A stretch of 64,000 nt of DNA from Sphingomonas sp. SCN 67-18 (GTDB lineage Bacteria > Pseudomonadota > Alphaproteobacteria > Sphingomonadales > Sphingomonadaceae), in the NCBI RefSeq assembly GCF_001724715.1, contig NZ_MEFG01000013.1, forward strand, positions 87,080 to 151,079, given 5' to 3'. The notes below the pieces were generated by a model. The model had not been told where the DNA came from and searched no databases. It was given only the letters and a program-made list of their open reading frames with translations. How positions within the stretch are numbered: position 1 is the stretch's first letter; every line of letters begins with the position of its first letter. A program made the position numbers and the translations under genes. Shown here piece after piece: positions 18,067-26,666 of this stretch.

Positions 18067-18812
18067 TTAGCGGATGATCGCGCTGGCGGCCCGCCCGGCG
18101 AGACGCTCCACGGCGGCGGCGTGAATGCCCGGCACGGTCGCCAGCACGCCGAATGCCTCGCCCCTGGTTGAATTATAGCGCAGCGGCTGGCCCCGCGCGT
18201 CGGTGACCACGGCGCCGGCTTCCTGCGCGATCAGCGCGGCCGCCGCGATATCCCATTCATGCCCCCAGCGCAGCGCGGCCAGCAGGTCTGCCTCCCCCGC
18301 CGCAACCATAGCGATGCGCAGCGCGATGGAATTGGGCCGCTGGACGCTGACCAGATCGGCATCCACCTTGGGCAGCACGTCCGCCTGCACGCGCGCGCCG
18401 GCCAGCACCGTCCGGTCGCCGCAGGCCAGCGCCGCGCCCGCCAATGCTCGCCCCGCGCCGGCGCGTCGAGCACGCCGATCAGCGGGCGGCCGCCCTCTAC
18501 CAGCGCGATCGACACCGCCCAGCCCGGCCGGCCGCGCAAATAATCCCGGGTGCCGTCGATCGGATCGACCACCCACACGCGCACGCGGGTCAGCCGCTCG
18601 GCATTGTCCACCGTCTCTTCGGACAGCCAGCCCGCCTCCGGGTCCAGCGCGCTCAGCCGCTCGCGCAGCAGCGCATCCGCTTCCAGGTCGACTTCGCAGA
18701 CCGGGTGGCCGGGCACTTTCTCCCAGCGTTTGAACTCATCCTGCCAACGGGCGTGAACGCGGGCGCCAACCTCGGTCGCGATCGCGCTGACGGCGTCGAT
18801 CAGTTCAGCCAC
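18067..18812 (-). pseudogene. CysQ/inositol-monophosphatase family gene broken by a frameshift
   Basis: Two overlapping frames together make one FIG-superfamily phosphatase. The N-terminal half, from GTG 18812, reads MAELIDAVSAIA and carries the metal-site motif WVVDPIDGTRDYLRG up to IGVLDAPARGEHW (about base 18435). The C-terminal half continues only in another frame from about LACGDRTVLAGARV and contains WGHEWDIAAAALIAQEAGAVVTD, the second family motif, ending at 18067. Roughly ten residues appear to be missing at the junction, so a short deletion that is not a multiple of three is likely; a sequencing error is the alternative. The intact family member would dephosphorylate PAP/PAPS-type or inositol phosphates. 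It overlaps the pmbA stop by 8 nt. Confidence 0.8.
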
Positions 18813-20151
18813 CCGCCACCGTCATGCCGTCGATCCGCACCGTCGGGCTATTGACCGCCTGGCGGAATTCCAGATCGTCGGCAGGGATCAGCGCCTTGAA
18901 CATGTCGGCAAGATTGCCCGCAATCGTGATTTCCGCAACCGCCCGGCCGATTTTTCCGTCCTCGATCAGGAAACCGGACGCGCCCCGGCTGTAATCGCCG
19001 GTGATGCCGTTGACGCCCTGGCCGATCAGTTCCGTCACCAGCACGCCTTGCCGGATGTCCGCCATCAGCGCGTCGCGCGATTGCGCGCCGGGGTGGAGAT
19101 GGACGTTGCTCGCCCCCACGCCCGGCGGCCCGCCCACCCCGCGCGTGGCGTGGCCGGTCGGCGCCAGCGCCAGTTGCCGGGCGGAGGCGCTGTCCAGCAG
19201 CCAGCCGGTCAGCACCCCGTCATCGATGATCGCCATCGGCGCGGTCGGCAGCCCCTCGCCGTCGAACGGGCGGGAGCGCAGGCCGCGGATGCGGTGCGGA
19301 TCGTCGCTGATGGTCACGCCCGGCGCGAACACCGCCTTGCCCAGGCTGTCCAGCAGGAAACTGGTCCGCCGGGCGATGGCCGCGCCGCTGATCGCGCCCA
19401 GCAAATGGCCGATCAGGCTGGTCGCGACGCGCGGATCGAACAGGATCGGCATCGGCCCGCTGGCCAGCCGCACCGGATCGAGCCGGGCCACCGCCCTGTC
19501 CCCGGCGCGACGGCCGATGCTGGCGGGCGCTTCCCGGTCCGCCAGATGGCGGGCGCTGTGGTGGGCATAATCGCGCTGCATGCCGCCGCCGCTGCCCGCC
19601 AGCACGCTGGCCGACAGGCCGTGGCCGCTCATCGCATAGCCGCCGCAAAAACCATGGCTGGTGGCGATGGCGATGGCCGCGCGGCTGGCGCTGGCGCCAG
19701 CGCCCTCGCTGTTGGTGACGCCGGCCACCGCCCGCGCGGCATCCTCCGCCTCCAGCGCCGCCTCGCGCAGCGCGGCGGGGTCCGGGTCGACGCCGTCGTC
19801 GAGGTCGAGTTCGGCCGGCGGCGCGCGGAGCAGCCGGTCTTCCGGGGCCAGCCCGGCATGGGGGTCTTCCGGCGCCTCGCGCGCCATGGCGACGGCCCGT
19901 TCCACCAAAGCCGCCAGCGCGGGCGGCGACAGATCGGACGACGAAACGCTGGCTGACCGGCGGCCGACGAAAACGCGCAGGCCGATATCCTCGCCCTCGG
20001 ACCGTTCGACATCCTCCAGCGCGCCCAGCCGCACCTGCACCTGGGTCGCGCCGTCCGCGACATAAATGGCATCGGCGGCGTCGGCCCCGGCCTTGCGGGC
20101 GGCGGCGACGAGATCGGCCGCTCTGGCCCGGGCTTGATCCACGCTCAACAT
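18805..20151 (-). CDS. pmbA: TldD/PmbA family protein (TldE-type metallopeptidase subunit)
   Basis: 448 aa. The C-terminal signature ELIGQGVNGITGDYSRGASGF (about residues 380-400) and GLRVFVGRRSASVSSSDLS (57-75) identify the PmbA/TldE subunit. There is no HExxH zinc motif, consistent with TldE rather than TldD. In other bacteria TldD-TldE is a heterodimeric protease acting on unfolded peptides such as microcin B17 precursor and CcdA. No tldD is in the window. Upstream of the broken cysQ-like gene, which it probably cotranscribes. Confidence 0.92.
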   Translation of the reverse strand: MLSVDQARARAADLVAAARKAGADAADAIYVADGATQVQVRLGALEDVERSEGEDIGLRVFVGRRSASVSSSDLSPPALAALVERAVAMAREAPEDPHAGLAPEDRLLRAPPAELDLDDGVDPDPAALREAALEAEDAARAVAGVTNSEGAGASASRAAIAIATSHGFCGGYAMSGHGLSASVLAGSGGGMQRDYAHHSARHLADREAPASIGRRAGDRAVARLDPVRLASGPMPILFDPRVATSLIGHLLGAISGAAIARRTSFLLDSLGKAVFAPGVTISDDPHRIRGLRSRPFDGEGLPTAPMAIIDDGVLTGWLLDSASARQLALAPTGHATRGVGGPPGVGASNVHLHPGAQSRDALMADIRQGVLVTELIGQGVNGITGDYSRGASGFLIEDGKIGRAVAEITIAGNLADMFKALIPADDLEFRQAVNSPTVRIDGMTVAGG

Positions 20152-20191
20152 CGCACGCGCTTAGAAGGGGCGGATGGCGCGGTCAAAAAGA

Positions 20192-21094
20192 TTAAGCCGT
20201 GCCCACCGTCGCGCAGGCCAGAAACATCAACAGGCCGGCAAAACGGTTGGAACGGAACTTGGCCAGCGCATCGCCGCCGTCGTCCGGCTTCAGCGTGATG
20301 AGTTGCCAGCCGAGGTGACCCGCCATGGGGGCAAGCGCCAGCAGCGCCAGCGGCTGCGGGCGGATCGCCCAGATCGCCGCCGCCCACAATGCCAGCGCAA
20401 CCGCATAAAATGCCGCCACGCCGGGCCGCACCTTCGTTCCCATTCGCAAGGCGGAGGAGCGCACGCCGATCAACGCATCATCCTCGCGGTCCTGCAGCGC
20501 GTAGAGCGTGTCGTAACCGATCACCCAGGCGATCGCGCCCGCGTAGAGCAGCAGCATCGGCAGGGCGACCGCGCCCGCCACCGCGCTCCAGCCGACCAGC
20601 GCCCCCCATGAAAAGACGATGCCCAGCCACGCCTGCGGCCACCAGGTGATGCGCTTCATGAACGGATAGGCGGCCACCGGCAGCAGGCTGGCCAGCGCGA
20701 TGCCGGCGGCAAGCGGGGGCAGCTGGAACAGCACGACCAGCCCGACCAGGCACAGGCCGACCAGCCAGGCCCAGGCCGCGCGCAGGCTCATCGCGCCGCT
20801 GGCCAGCGGGCGGCCGCGGGTGCGCGCCACCTGCCGGTCCAGATCCCGATCGACGATGTCGTTATAGACGCAGCCGGCCCCGCGCATCGCCACCGATCCC
20901 AGCAGCAGCCACAGGATCAGCCCGAAATGGCTCACCACCCCGCCGGCCAGCGCCACGCCCCAGGCGCAGGGCCAGAACAGCAGCCACCAGCCGATCGGCC
21001 GGTCCAGCCGCGCCAGCAGGATATAGGGCCTCAGCACGCCGCCGCGCGCCAGCGCGTGATGTTCGGTATCGGGAAGCGAGTCCGGTTCGGTCAT
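20192..21094 (-). CDS. ubiA: 4-hydroxybenzoate polyprenyltransferase
   Basis: Membrane prenyltransferase (300 aa, eight to nine helices) of ubiquinone biosynthesis. The two Mg-diphosphate motifs are present: NDIVDRDLD (near residue 88) and the second aspartate-rich YALQDREDDALIGVRS. RPIGWWLLFWPCAWG near the start is the usual first-helix signature. The ATG at 21094 begins MTEPDSLP; the same frame is open upstream but opposite rsmE, so it is rejected. Divergent from rsmE. Confidence 0.94.
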   Translation of the reverse strand: MTEPDSLPDTEHHALARGGVLRPYILLARLDRPIGWWLLFWPCAWGVALAGGVVSHFGLILWLLLGSVAMRGAGCVYNDIVDRDLDRQVARTRGRPLASGAMSLRAAWAWLVGLCLVGLVVLFQLPPLAAGIALASLLPVAAYPFMKRITWWPQAWLGIVFSWGALVGWSAVAGAVALPMLLLYAGAIAWVIGYDTLYALQDREDDALIGVRSSALRMGTKVRPGVAAFYAVALALWAAAIWAIRPQPLALLALAPMAGHLGWQLITLKPDDGGDALAKFRSNRFAGLLMFLACATVGTA

Positions 21095-21166
21095 GGCCCT
21101 CCCCCATAACGCCCCGTGGCGCGTTCGTCTCGACTTCCGGCGCGGCAGGCGGCAGGGAGGAAGACG

Positions 21167-21910
21167 ATGACCGCAACCCCCGCCTGGCCGCCGGAAAGCA
21201 CCCCCCGCCTTTTTGTCGACCGCGCGCTGGCGGCGGGCGAGGATGTGCGGATAGACGGACCGCAGGCGCATTATCTGCTGGCGGTGATGCGGACGCGGCC
21301 GGGCGACCCGGTGACGCTGTTCGACGACCGCACCGGCGAATGGCTGGCCGAGGCGCAGGCAGCGGGCAAGCGCGACCTGATCCTCCACGTCACCCGCCAG
21401 CTGCGCCCCCGCGAGGCGGTGCCTGATCTCTGGCTGTGCGCCGCGCCCATCAAGCGCGGGCGGATAGACTGGATCGCCGAAAAAGCCTGCGAACTGGGCG
21501 TCGCCCGCATGATTCCGGTGCTCACCCGCCGCACCGTGGTCGACCGGCTGAACATGGATCGGCTGCGCGCTCACATGGTCGAGGCGGCGGAGCAGTGCGA
21601 GCGCACCGCCCTGCCCCTGCTCGACCCCATGGTGAAGCTGCCCGCGCTGCTGCGCGACTGGCCGGAGGGCCGCCACCTGTTCTTCGCGGACGAAAATGGC
21701 GGCGCGGCGCTCGCCGGCGCCATCGCCGCGCATCGCGGGCCGGCGGCGCTGCTGATCGGCCCGGAAGGCGGCTTCACGCCGGAGGAGCGGGAGGCGATCC
21801 GCGCGGTGCCGCAGGCGGTGCCGGTCTCGCTCGGGCCGCGCATCCTGCGCGCGGACACCGCCGCCGTCGCGGCCATCGCCGCCTGGATGACGGTGACGGG
21901 GGACTGGTGA
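21167..21910 (+). CDS. rsmE: 16S rRNA (uracil(1498)-N(3))-methyltransferase
   Basis: 247-residue SPOUT-class methyltransferase that modifies U1498 in the 30S decoding region. The knot motifs are clear: LLIGPEGGFTPEE (about residues 197-209) and LGPRILRADTAA (222-233). The N-terminal PUA-like part starts PRLFVDRALAAGE. GGGAGGA six bases before the ATG at 21167 fixes the start. It is followed 83 nt later by gshA. Confidence 0.94.
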   Translation: MTATPAWPPESTPRLFVDRALAAGEDVRIDGPQAHYLLAVMRTRPGDPVTLFDDRTGEWLAEAQAAGKRDLILHVTRQLRPREAVPDLWLCAAPIKRGRIDWIAEKACELGVARMIPVLTRRTVVDRLNMDRLRAHMVEAAEQCERTALPLLDPMVKLPALLRDWPEGRHLFFADENGGAALAGAIAAHRGPAALLIGPEGGFTPEEREAIRAVPQAVPVSLGPRILRADTAAVAAIAAWMTVTGDW

Positions 21911-21993
21911 CCCTATTTTTTCTACTGGTTCAGTGGGAAAACAGCCCTCACAAACCTATTTTCACCCGGGCGACGAACGCCTAGAGGCGCGCG

Positions 21994-23367
21994 ATGAGCA
22001 CACGCACCGAATCCGCCGACGGCGAAGCGATCATCGAGGATCGCGCCACGCTGATCGACTATTTCTCCGGCGGGGAAAAGCCGGCGGACCGCTGGCGAAT
22101 CGGCACGGAGCATGAAAAATTCGTCTATCGGCGGACCGACCACGCCGCCCCCTCCTATGACGAGCCGGGCGGCATCCGCGATCTGCTGGCGGAGCTGACC
22201 CGGTTCGGCTGGCGGCCGATAGAGGAAGGCGGCAAGGTGATCGCGCTGGCCGGGCCGGACGGCAATGTCAGCCTGGAACCGGCGGGCCAGCTGGAACTGT
22301 CCGGCGCGCCGCTCGACAATCTGCACCAGACCTGCTGCGAAACCGGCCGCCATCTGGAACAGGTCAAGGCGGTGGGCGACAAGCTGGGCCTCGGCTTTCT
22401 CGGCCTCGGCATGTGGCCGGACAAGAGCCGCGCCGAACTGCCGATCATGCCCAAGGGCCGCTACCGCATCATGCTCGACCACATGCCGCGCGTCGGCACG
22501 CTGGGGCTGGACATGATGCTGCGCACATGCACCATACAGGTTAATCTCGATTATCAATCGGAAGCCGATATGGTTAAGAAATTCCGTGTCGGCCTCGCCC
22601 TCCAGCCGCTGGCCACCGCGCTTTTCGCCAATTCGCCCTTTACCGAGGGCAAGCCCAACGGCTTCCTCAGCTATCGCAGCCACATCTGGTCTGACACCGA
22701 TCCCGCCCGCACCGGCATGTTGCCCTTCGTGTTCGAGGACGGCTTCAGCTATGAACGCTATGCCGATTACGCGCTCGATGTGCCGATGTACTTCGTCTAC
22801 CGCGACGGCAAATATATCGACGCGGCCGGCCAGAGCTTCCGCGATTTTCTCGACGGCAGGCTGCCCGCGCTTCCGGGTGAAAAGCCGCGCCCGTCCGACT
22901 GGTCGGACCATCTTTCCACCGCTTTCCCCGAAGTGCGGCTGAAAAGCTTCCTCGAGATGCGCGGCGCGGACGGCGGGCCGTGGAACCGCATCTGCGCCCT
23001 GCCCGCGCTGTGGGTGGGCCTGCTCTATGACGACGGCGCGCTCGATGCGGCGTGGGACGTGGTGAAGCACTGGACCATCGCGGAACGCCAGGCGCTGCGC
23101 GACGCGGTGCCCAAGCTGGCGCTGGGCGCGCCCATCCCCGGCGGCGGCACGCTGGCCGATCTGGCGCCGCGCATACTCGACATCGCCGGCGCCGGGCTGA
23201 CCGCACGCAAGCGGCTCAATTCGGCCGGCGACAGCGAGAACGGCTTCCTCGATCCGCTGCGCGAGATCGCCGCCAGCCGCCGGGTGCCGGCGCAGGCGCT
23301 GCTCGACCGCTATGGTGGTGAATGGGGCGGCGATATTGCCCGCGTCTATGACGAAATGAGCTTCTGA
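21994..23367 (+). CDS. gshA: Glutamate--cysteine ligase, plant/alphaproteobacterial type
   Basis: First enzyme of glutathione synthesis (457 aa). It belongs to the plant-like GCS2 group: RIGTEHEKFVY (residues 35-45), SLEPAGQLELSGAP (91-104), MLRTCTIQVNLDY (about 175-187) and TARKRLNSAGDSENGFL (near 408-424) are the family blocks. Length is standard. AGAGG precedes the ATG. The ubiA/rsmE/gshA order is a familiar alphaproteobacterial neighbourhood. Confidence 0.95.
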   Translation: MSTRTESADGEAIIEDRATLIDYFSGGEKPADRWRIGTEHEKFVYRRTDHAAPSYDEPGGIRDLLAELTRFGWRPIEEGGKVIALAGPDGNVSLEPAGQLELSGAPLDNLHQTCCETGRHLEQVKAVGDKLGLGFLGLGMWPDKSRAELPIMPKGRYRIMLDHMPRVGTLGLDMMLRTCTIQVNLDYQSEADMVKKFRVGLALQPLATALFANSPFTEGKPNGFLSYRSHIWSDTDPARTGMLPFVFEDGFSYERYADYALDVPMYFVYRDGKYIDAAGQSFRDFLDGRLPALPGEKPRPSDWSDHLSTAFPEVRLKSFLEMRGADGGPWNRICALPALWVGLLYDDGALDAAWDVVKHWTIAERQALRDAVPKLALGAPIPGGGTLADLAPRILDIAGAGLTARKRLNSAGDSENGFLDPLREIAASRRVPAQALLDRYGGEWGGDIARVYDEMSF

Positions 23368-23417
23368 CCCGCCACGCGCGGCGCGCCGCACCGGCGATTC
23401 CGCTGGCCTCCGCTGCC

Positions 23418-23441
23418 ATTTCCCCGCACAAGCGGGAATGT
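23418..23441. repeat. ATTCCCGC-type inverted repeat overlapping the next start codon
   Basis: CATTTCCCCGC / GCGGGAATG imperfect stem with a 4-nt ACAA loop, between gshA and the acetyltransferase gene. It resembles the palindromes at 3022 and 45995. Its right arm contains the ATG at 23438 used by the downstream gene. Confidence 0.55.
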
Positions 23442-23974
23442 CCCACGATGCCCTTCCCACGCTGAAGACCGAACGCCTCGTGCTTCGCGCGCTCCGCCAG
23501 ACGGATGCCGACGCCCTGCACGCGGTGTTTTCAGACCCGCAGACCGTCCAGTGGTGGTCCAGCGGGCCGCATAGCTGCCTGGCCCAGACCCGCGACTATG
23601 TGGCGCAGAACGCCTCCTCGGACGATTGGCCCACCTGGGCGATCACGCTGGACGACGACCGGGCGATCGGCTGGGTCGTGCTCGGCCGCCGCCGCCCCGG
23701 CGTGTCGGAGATCGGCTATATCCTGCACCGCGCCCACCACCGCCAGGGCCTGACCCGCGAGGCGCTGTGCGCGGTCATCGACCATGCCTTCCACGCCCTC
23801 GGCACCCGCCGCCTGTTCGCCGATACGGACCCGGACAACGCCGCCTCCATCGCGCTGCTGCAAAGCCTGGGCTTCACGCTGGAGGGGCGGCTGCGCGGCG
23901 AATGGGAAACCCACATCGGCGTCCGCGACAGCCTGATCTGGGGTCTGCTGGCCGGGGAATGGCGCAGCGCCTGA
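23438..23974 (+). CDS. GNAT family N-acetyltransferase (RimJ/RimL-like)
   Basis: 178 aa. The frame opens with TLKTERLVLRAL, the usual first strand of RimJ/RimL-type enzymes. The acetyl-CoA loop region is GYILHRAHHRQGLTREAL (about residues 92-109) and the C-terminal part has DPDNAASIALLQSLGFTLEG, both typical of the fold. The acceptor is unknown. The only in-frame ATG lies in the arm of an inverted repeat, and there is no clear SD, so initiation may be weak or structured. Confidence 0.85.
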   Translation: MSHDALPTLKTERLVLRALRQTDADALHAVFSDPQTVQWWSSGPHSCLAQTRDYVAQNASSDDWPTWAITLDDDRAIGWVVLGRRRPGVSEIGYILHRAHHRQGLTREALCAVIDHAFHALGTRRLFADTDPDNAASIALLQSLGFTLEGRLRGEWETHIGVRDSLIWGLLAGEWRSA

Positions 23975-23998
23975 ACGCGGCCCGCCCGCGCCAAACCC

Positions 23999-25327
23999 TT
24001 ACCCCAGCGGCAGCCACAGCGTCGCGCGCAGCCCGCCTTCCGGGCGGTTGGCGAGCGTCAGCCTGCCGTTCTGCGCCAGCACGATCGCCCGGGCCAGCGC
24101 CAGGCCCAGCCCCGCGCCGCCCGTCTCGCGGCTGCGTGAATTGTCCAGCCGGGTGAACGCCTCGAACATATGGTCGATGGCGTCGTCGGGAATGCCCGGC
24201 CCGTCATCGTCGATCAGCACCGCCACGCCGCCGTCCCCCGGCTGCACGCTCACCCGCGCGCCGCCGCCATATTTGACCGCATTTTCGATGAGGTTGCGGA
24301 TCGCCCGCTTCATCAGGTTCTGCCGCATGGTGACGGCGATGCGCGGCGCGTCCTCCAACGTCACCGCCGCACCCAGATCGCGGAAATCCTCGATCACGCT
24401 GTCCACCAGCGCGGGCAGGTCCACCCGCGTCTCCGGCTCGCTCGGCCGCCCCAGCCGCGCCAGCGACAGGATGTCGTCCAGCGTGCGGTTCATATCGTCG
24501 ATGGTCTGGGCCATCCGCCCGCGCTCCGCCTCGTCCTCGACGAATTCGGTCCGCACCCGCAGCGATGCCAGCGGGGTGCGGAGGTCATGGCCGATGGCGC
24601 CCAGCATCCTGTCCTTTTCGTCCAGCATCGCCGCGATGCGGGTCCGCATGTCGTTGAAGGCGTGGATCAGGCGGCGGATATCATTGGGGCCGCGCTCGAC
24701 GATCGGGGCGGCGGGCGCGGTATCGGTGAACCTGTCCGCCGCGACGCGCAACTCCGCCAGCGGCCGCGCCAGCCGCTGGCCGATCCACAGCAGCGGCAGC
24801 AGCACCACGCCGTAAAGCACCATGGTCTGGAACAGCAGCCAGCCGATCACCCGCCCGTCATTGTCCGGAAAAGGCGCCGCCGCGGAGACCCAGCGGTCCG
24901 GCGCGATCTGGGCGGAGAGCAGCAGCACCCGCCGCCGCTGCGCCGCCGCCCGGCGCAGGGTGCCGGTGGCATTGTCCATCCTGACCGTGATTTCGCGCGC
25001 GGGCACTTCGGCGGCGATCAGTTGGCCGACGCTGAGGCCGATATCGTGCAGCAGGTCGCGCGCCCGCGCCGCCGCGTCGGGCCGCTGCACCATGGCCGGC
25101 GTCACTGGCGTCGCCAGCGTCTCGAAGGCCTTGCGTCCCGGCGCGGCATTGGCGCGGCTTATCGCCTCGGCCAGTCGGGCGGTGGCGAGCGTGCTGGTCT
25201 GGATAAAGCCCTGCCGCTGGTTGGATTGCAGCAGCAGCACGAAATTGATGGTCTGCGCCACGAGCAGCGCCAGCGCGACGAGCAGCGCCAGCTGGGTGCC
25301 CAGCCGCCGGGGCAGGAAACGGCTCAC
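23999..25327 (-). CDS. Sensor histidine kinase (EnvZ/RstB-like)
   Basis: 442 aa inner-membrane kinase. TM1 is at about residues 10-30 and TM2 at about 165-190, enclosing a periplasmic sensor of roughly 130 residues. A HAMP domain (RPLAELRVAADRF) follows, then the H box GHDLRTPLASLR with the phospho-accepting His, the N box NLIENAVKYGG, G1 DDDGPGIP and G2 GAGLGLALAR. It starts at GTG 25327 inside the stop of the response-regulator gene (GTGA). The stimulus is unknown. Confidence 0.92.
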   Translation of the reverse strand: MSRFLPRRLGTQLALLVALALLVAQTINFVLLLQSNQRQGFIQTSTLATARLAEAISRANAAPGRKAFETLATPVTPAMVQRPDAAARARDLLHDIGLSVGQLIAAEVPAREITVRMDNATGTLRRAAAQRRRVLLLSAQIAPDRWVSAAAPFPDNDGRVIGWLLFQTMVLYGVVLLPLLWIGQRLARPLAELRVAADRFTDTAPAAPIVERGPNDIRRLIHAFNDMRTRIAAMLDEKDRMLGAIGHDLRTPLASLRVRTEFVEDEAERGRMAQTIDDMNRTLDDILSLARLGRPSEPETRVDLPALVDSVIEDFRDLGAAVTLEDAPRIAVTMRQNLMKRAIRNLIENAVKYGGGARVSVQPGDGGVAVLIDDDGPGIPDDAIDHMFEAFTRLDNSRSRETGGAGLGLALARAIVLAQNGRLTLANRPEGGLRATLWLPLG

Positions 25328-26049
25328 AGCCGGGTCACGTCCGCCGCCAGCGTATAGCCGCCGCCCCACACCGTCTTGATCAGCGCCGGGTTCTTGGGAT
25401 CCTCCTCGATCTTGCGGCGGAGCCGGCTGATCTGGTTGTCGATCGCGCGGTCGAACGCGCCCGCCTCGCGCCCCTGCGCAAGGTCGAGCAACTGGTCGCG
25501 GGTCAGCACCTGGCGCGGGTGGGTAGCAAAGGCCAGCATCAGATTATATTCGCCGGTCGAAAGCGGCACGGAAACCCCCTCCTGGTCCACCAGCACCCGC
25601 TCGCCCGCCTTCAGCAGCCAGCCGGCAAAGGCATAGCTTGCGCTGTCCGGCGCATGCTGGCGCACGCCGCCCCGGCCCGCCCGGCGCAGGATCACCTTGA
25701 TCCGCGCCACCAGCTCGCGCGGGGAAAAAGGCTTCACCACATAATCGTCGGCGCCCATTTCCAGCCCGACGATGCGGTCCGTCTCCTCGGCCATGGCGGT
25801 CAGCAGGACGACGGGGATATCGCTGGTCTCGCGGATATGGCGGGTCAGGCTCAACCCGTCCTCACCCGGCATCATGATGTCGAGGATGACGAGGTCGATC
25901 GCATAGCCCTGCAACCGCGTGCGCGCGGCGTCCGCGTCGCCCGCCTGCGTCACGCGAAAACCGGTGCGGGTGAGATAGGCGGCCAGCGGCTCGCGGATCG
26001 AGCGTTCGTCGTCGACCAGCAGGAGATGCGGCTTCTCGTCCATCGTCAT
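25324..26049 (-). CDS. OmpR-family response regulator
   Basis: 241 aa. Receiver domain with the acidic pair in LLVDDERSI, phosphoacceptor Asp in DLVILDIMMPGEDGLSL, conserved Thr (LLTAMAE) and Lys (YVVKPFSPREL). A C-terminal winged helix ends TVWGGGYTLAADV. Start at ATG 26049 (MTMDEKPHLLLVDD); a second in-frame ATG at 26043 is equally possible. The frame remains open for 88 codons upstream, but that stretch is the hairpin-rich leader and is not protein-like. It forms an operon with the kinase. Confidence 0.92.
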   Translation of the reverse strand: MTMDEKPHLLLVDDERSIREPLAAYLTRTGFRVTQAGDADAARTRLQGYAIDLVILDIMMPGEDGLSLTRHIRETSDIPVVLLTAMAEETDRIVGLEMGADDYVVKPFSPRELVARIKVILRRAGRGGVRQHAPDSASYAFAGWLLKAGERVLVDQEGVSVPLSTGEYNLMLAFATHPRQVLTRDQLLDLAQGREAGAFDRAIDNQISRLRRKIEEDPKNPALIKTVWGGGYTLAADVTRL

Positions 26050-26592
26050 CGCGCCTGCCCGGTCATCATGAAACGCCTTGTACCGCGCCGGATGCGGCGG
26101 TCCAGCCCGTCCTTGGTGCCTTGAATGGGGGACGGGCTCCGCTCCAGGGGTGGAAGCGAAGCCCGTCATTGAGGTCAGTCCATGCTTCGTCGTGTCAGTC
26201 ACCCGGCGAACGGACCGGCTGGGGTAAGAACCAGCCGCCCTCCGGGAGGGGTGCAGCGCCACGGCGGGGGTAAGCCGTTTGGCGCTGCGCCAGCATGACG
26301 TGAACCTGCTCACGCTCCGTCACGCTGGTTTTGCCGGCGGGGGATCACGTCCACCGACACCTGCCTTATCCCGCCCGCCTGTCGCGAGATTATGTCGCCG
26401 CACAGCCGAAATTGTCGCAAATTGTATCAAGGCTGCGGGGCAGGCAGGGCGCCGGTTCGCCCTTGAGATAATCAATCGCACCCATGTTGACGAAGCAGCC
26501 ACCGCCGTGGCACTGGCGGGCCAGATCAATGAGACGGTTGTAAAACGAACTGTAAAACGGGTTCGTTGAATAGGCTCTAGGACGTTGAATTC
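26050..26592. other. 543-nt intergenic region, hairpin-rich, no convincing gene
   Basis: Lies between the response regulator (minus) and tRNA-Gly (plus). Its left part (26104-26333) carries a chain of inverted repeats described separately. Its right part (26390-26592) is lower in G+C and holds a minus-strand reading frame whose end, YLKGEPAPCLPRSLDTICDN, looks protein-like but lacks a plausible start, plus a direct repeat TGTAAAACG at 26539 and 26551. No integrase, transposase or known RNA family was recognised. Confidence 0.6.
26131..26333 (+). ncRNA. Candidate structured RNA: chain of four stem-loops
   Basis: Successive stems: (1) GACGGGCT.../...AAGCCCGTC, 26131-26167; (2) CGGCTGG/CCAGCCG, 26216-26237; (3) GCAGCGCC-ACGGC/GCCGT-TT-GGCGCTGC, 26253-26288; (4) CCAGC-ATGACG/CGTCACGCTGG, 26290-26328, followed by TTTT. 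The G-rich apical regions of 1, 2 and 3 are alike (GGGGTGGAAG, GGGGTAAGAA, GGGGGTAAG). Stem 4 plus the T-run would serve as a terminator on the plus strand. Strand and function are inferred; it could instead be the 5' leader of the response-regulator operon or a cluster of dispersed palindromes. Confidence 0.4.
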
Positions 26593-26666
26593 GCGGGTGT
26601 AGCATAGTGGTAATGCACTAGCCTTCCAAGCTAGCTAGGAGGGTTCGATTCCCTTCACCCGCTCCA
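26593..26666 (+). tRNA. tRNA-Gly (anticodon UCC)
   Basis: Complete cloverleaf of 74 nt with encoded CCA. Acceptor stem GCGGGTG/CACCCGC, D stem GCAT/ATGC, anticodon stem CTAGC/GCTAG with loop CTTCCAA (anticodon TCC), four-base variable loop CTAG, T stem GAGGG/CCCTT with TTCGATT loop. Discriminator U73, as expected for glycine tRNAs. A single copy in this window; it precedes metY by about 100 nt. Confidence 0.97.

Noticed and set aside
26050..26313. N-terminal extension of the response regulator (329 aa)
   Set aside because: It translates the hairpin repeats; receiver domain starts at MTMDEKPHLLLVDD.
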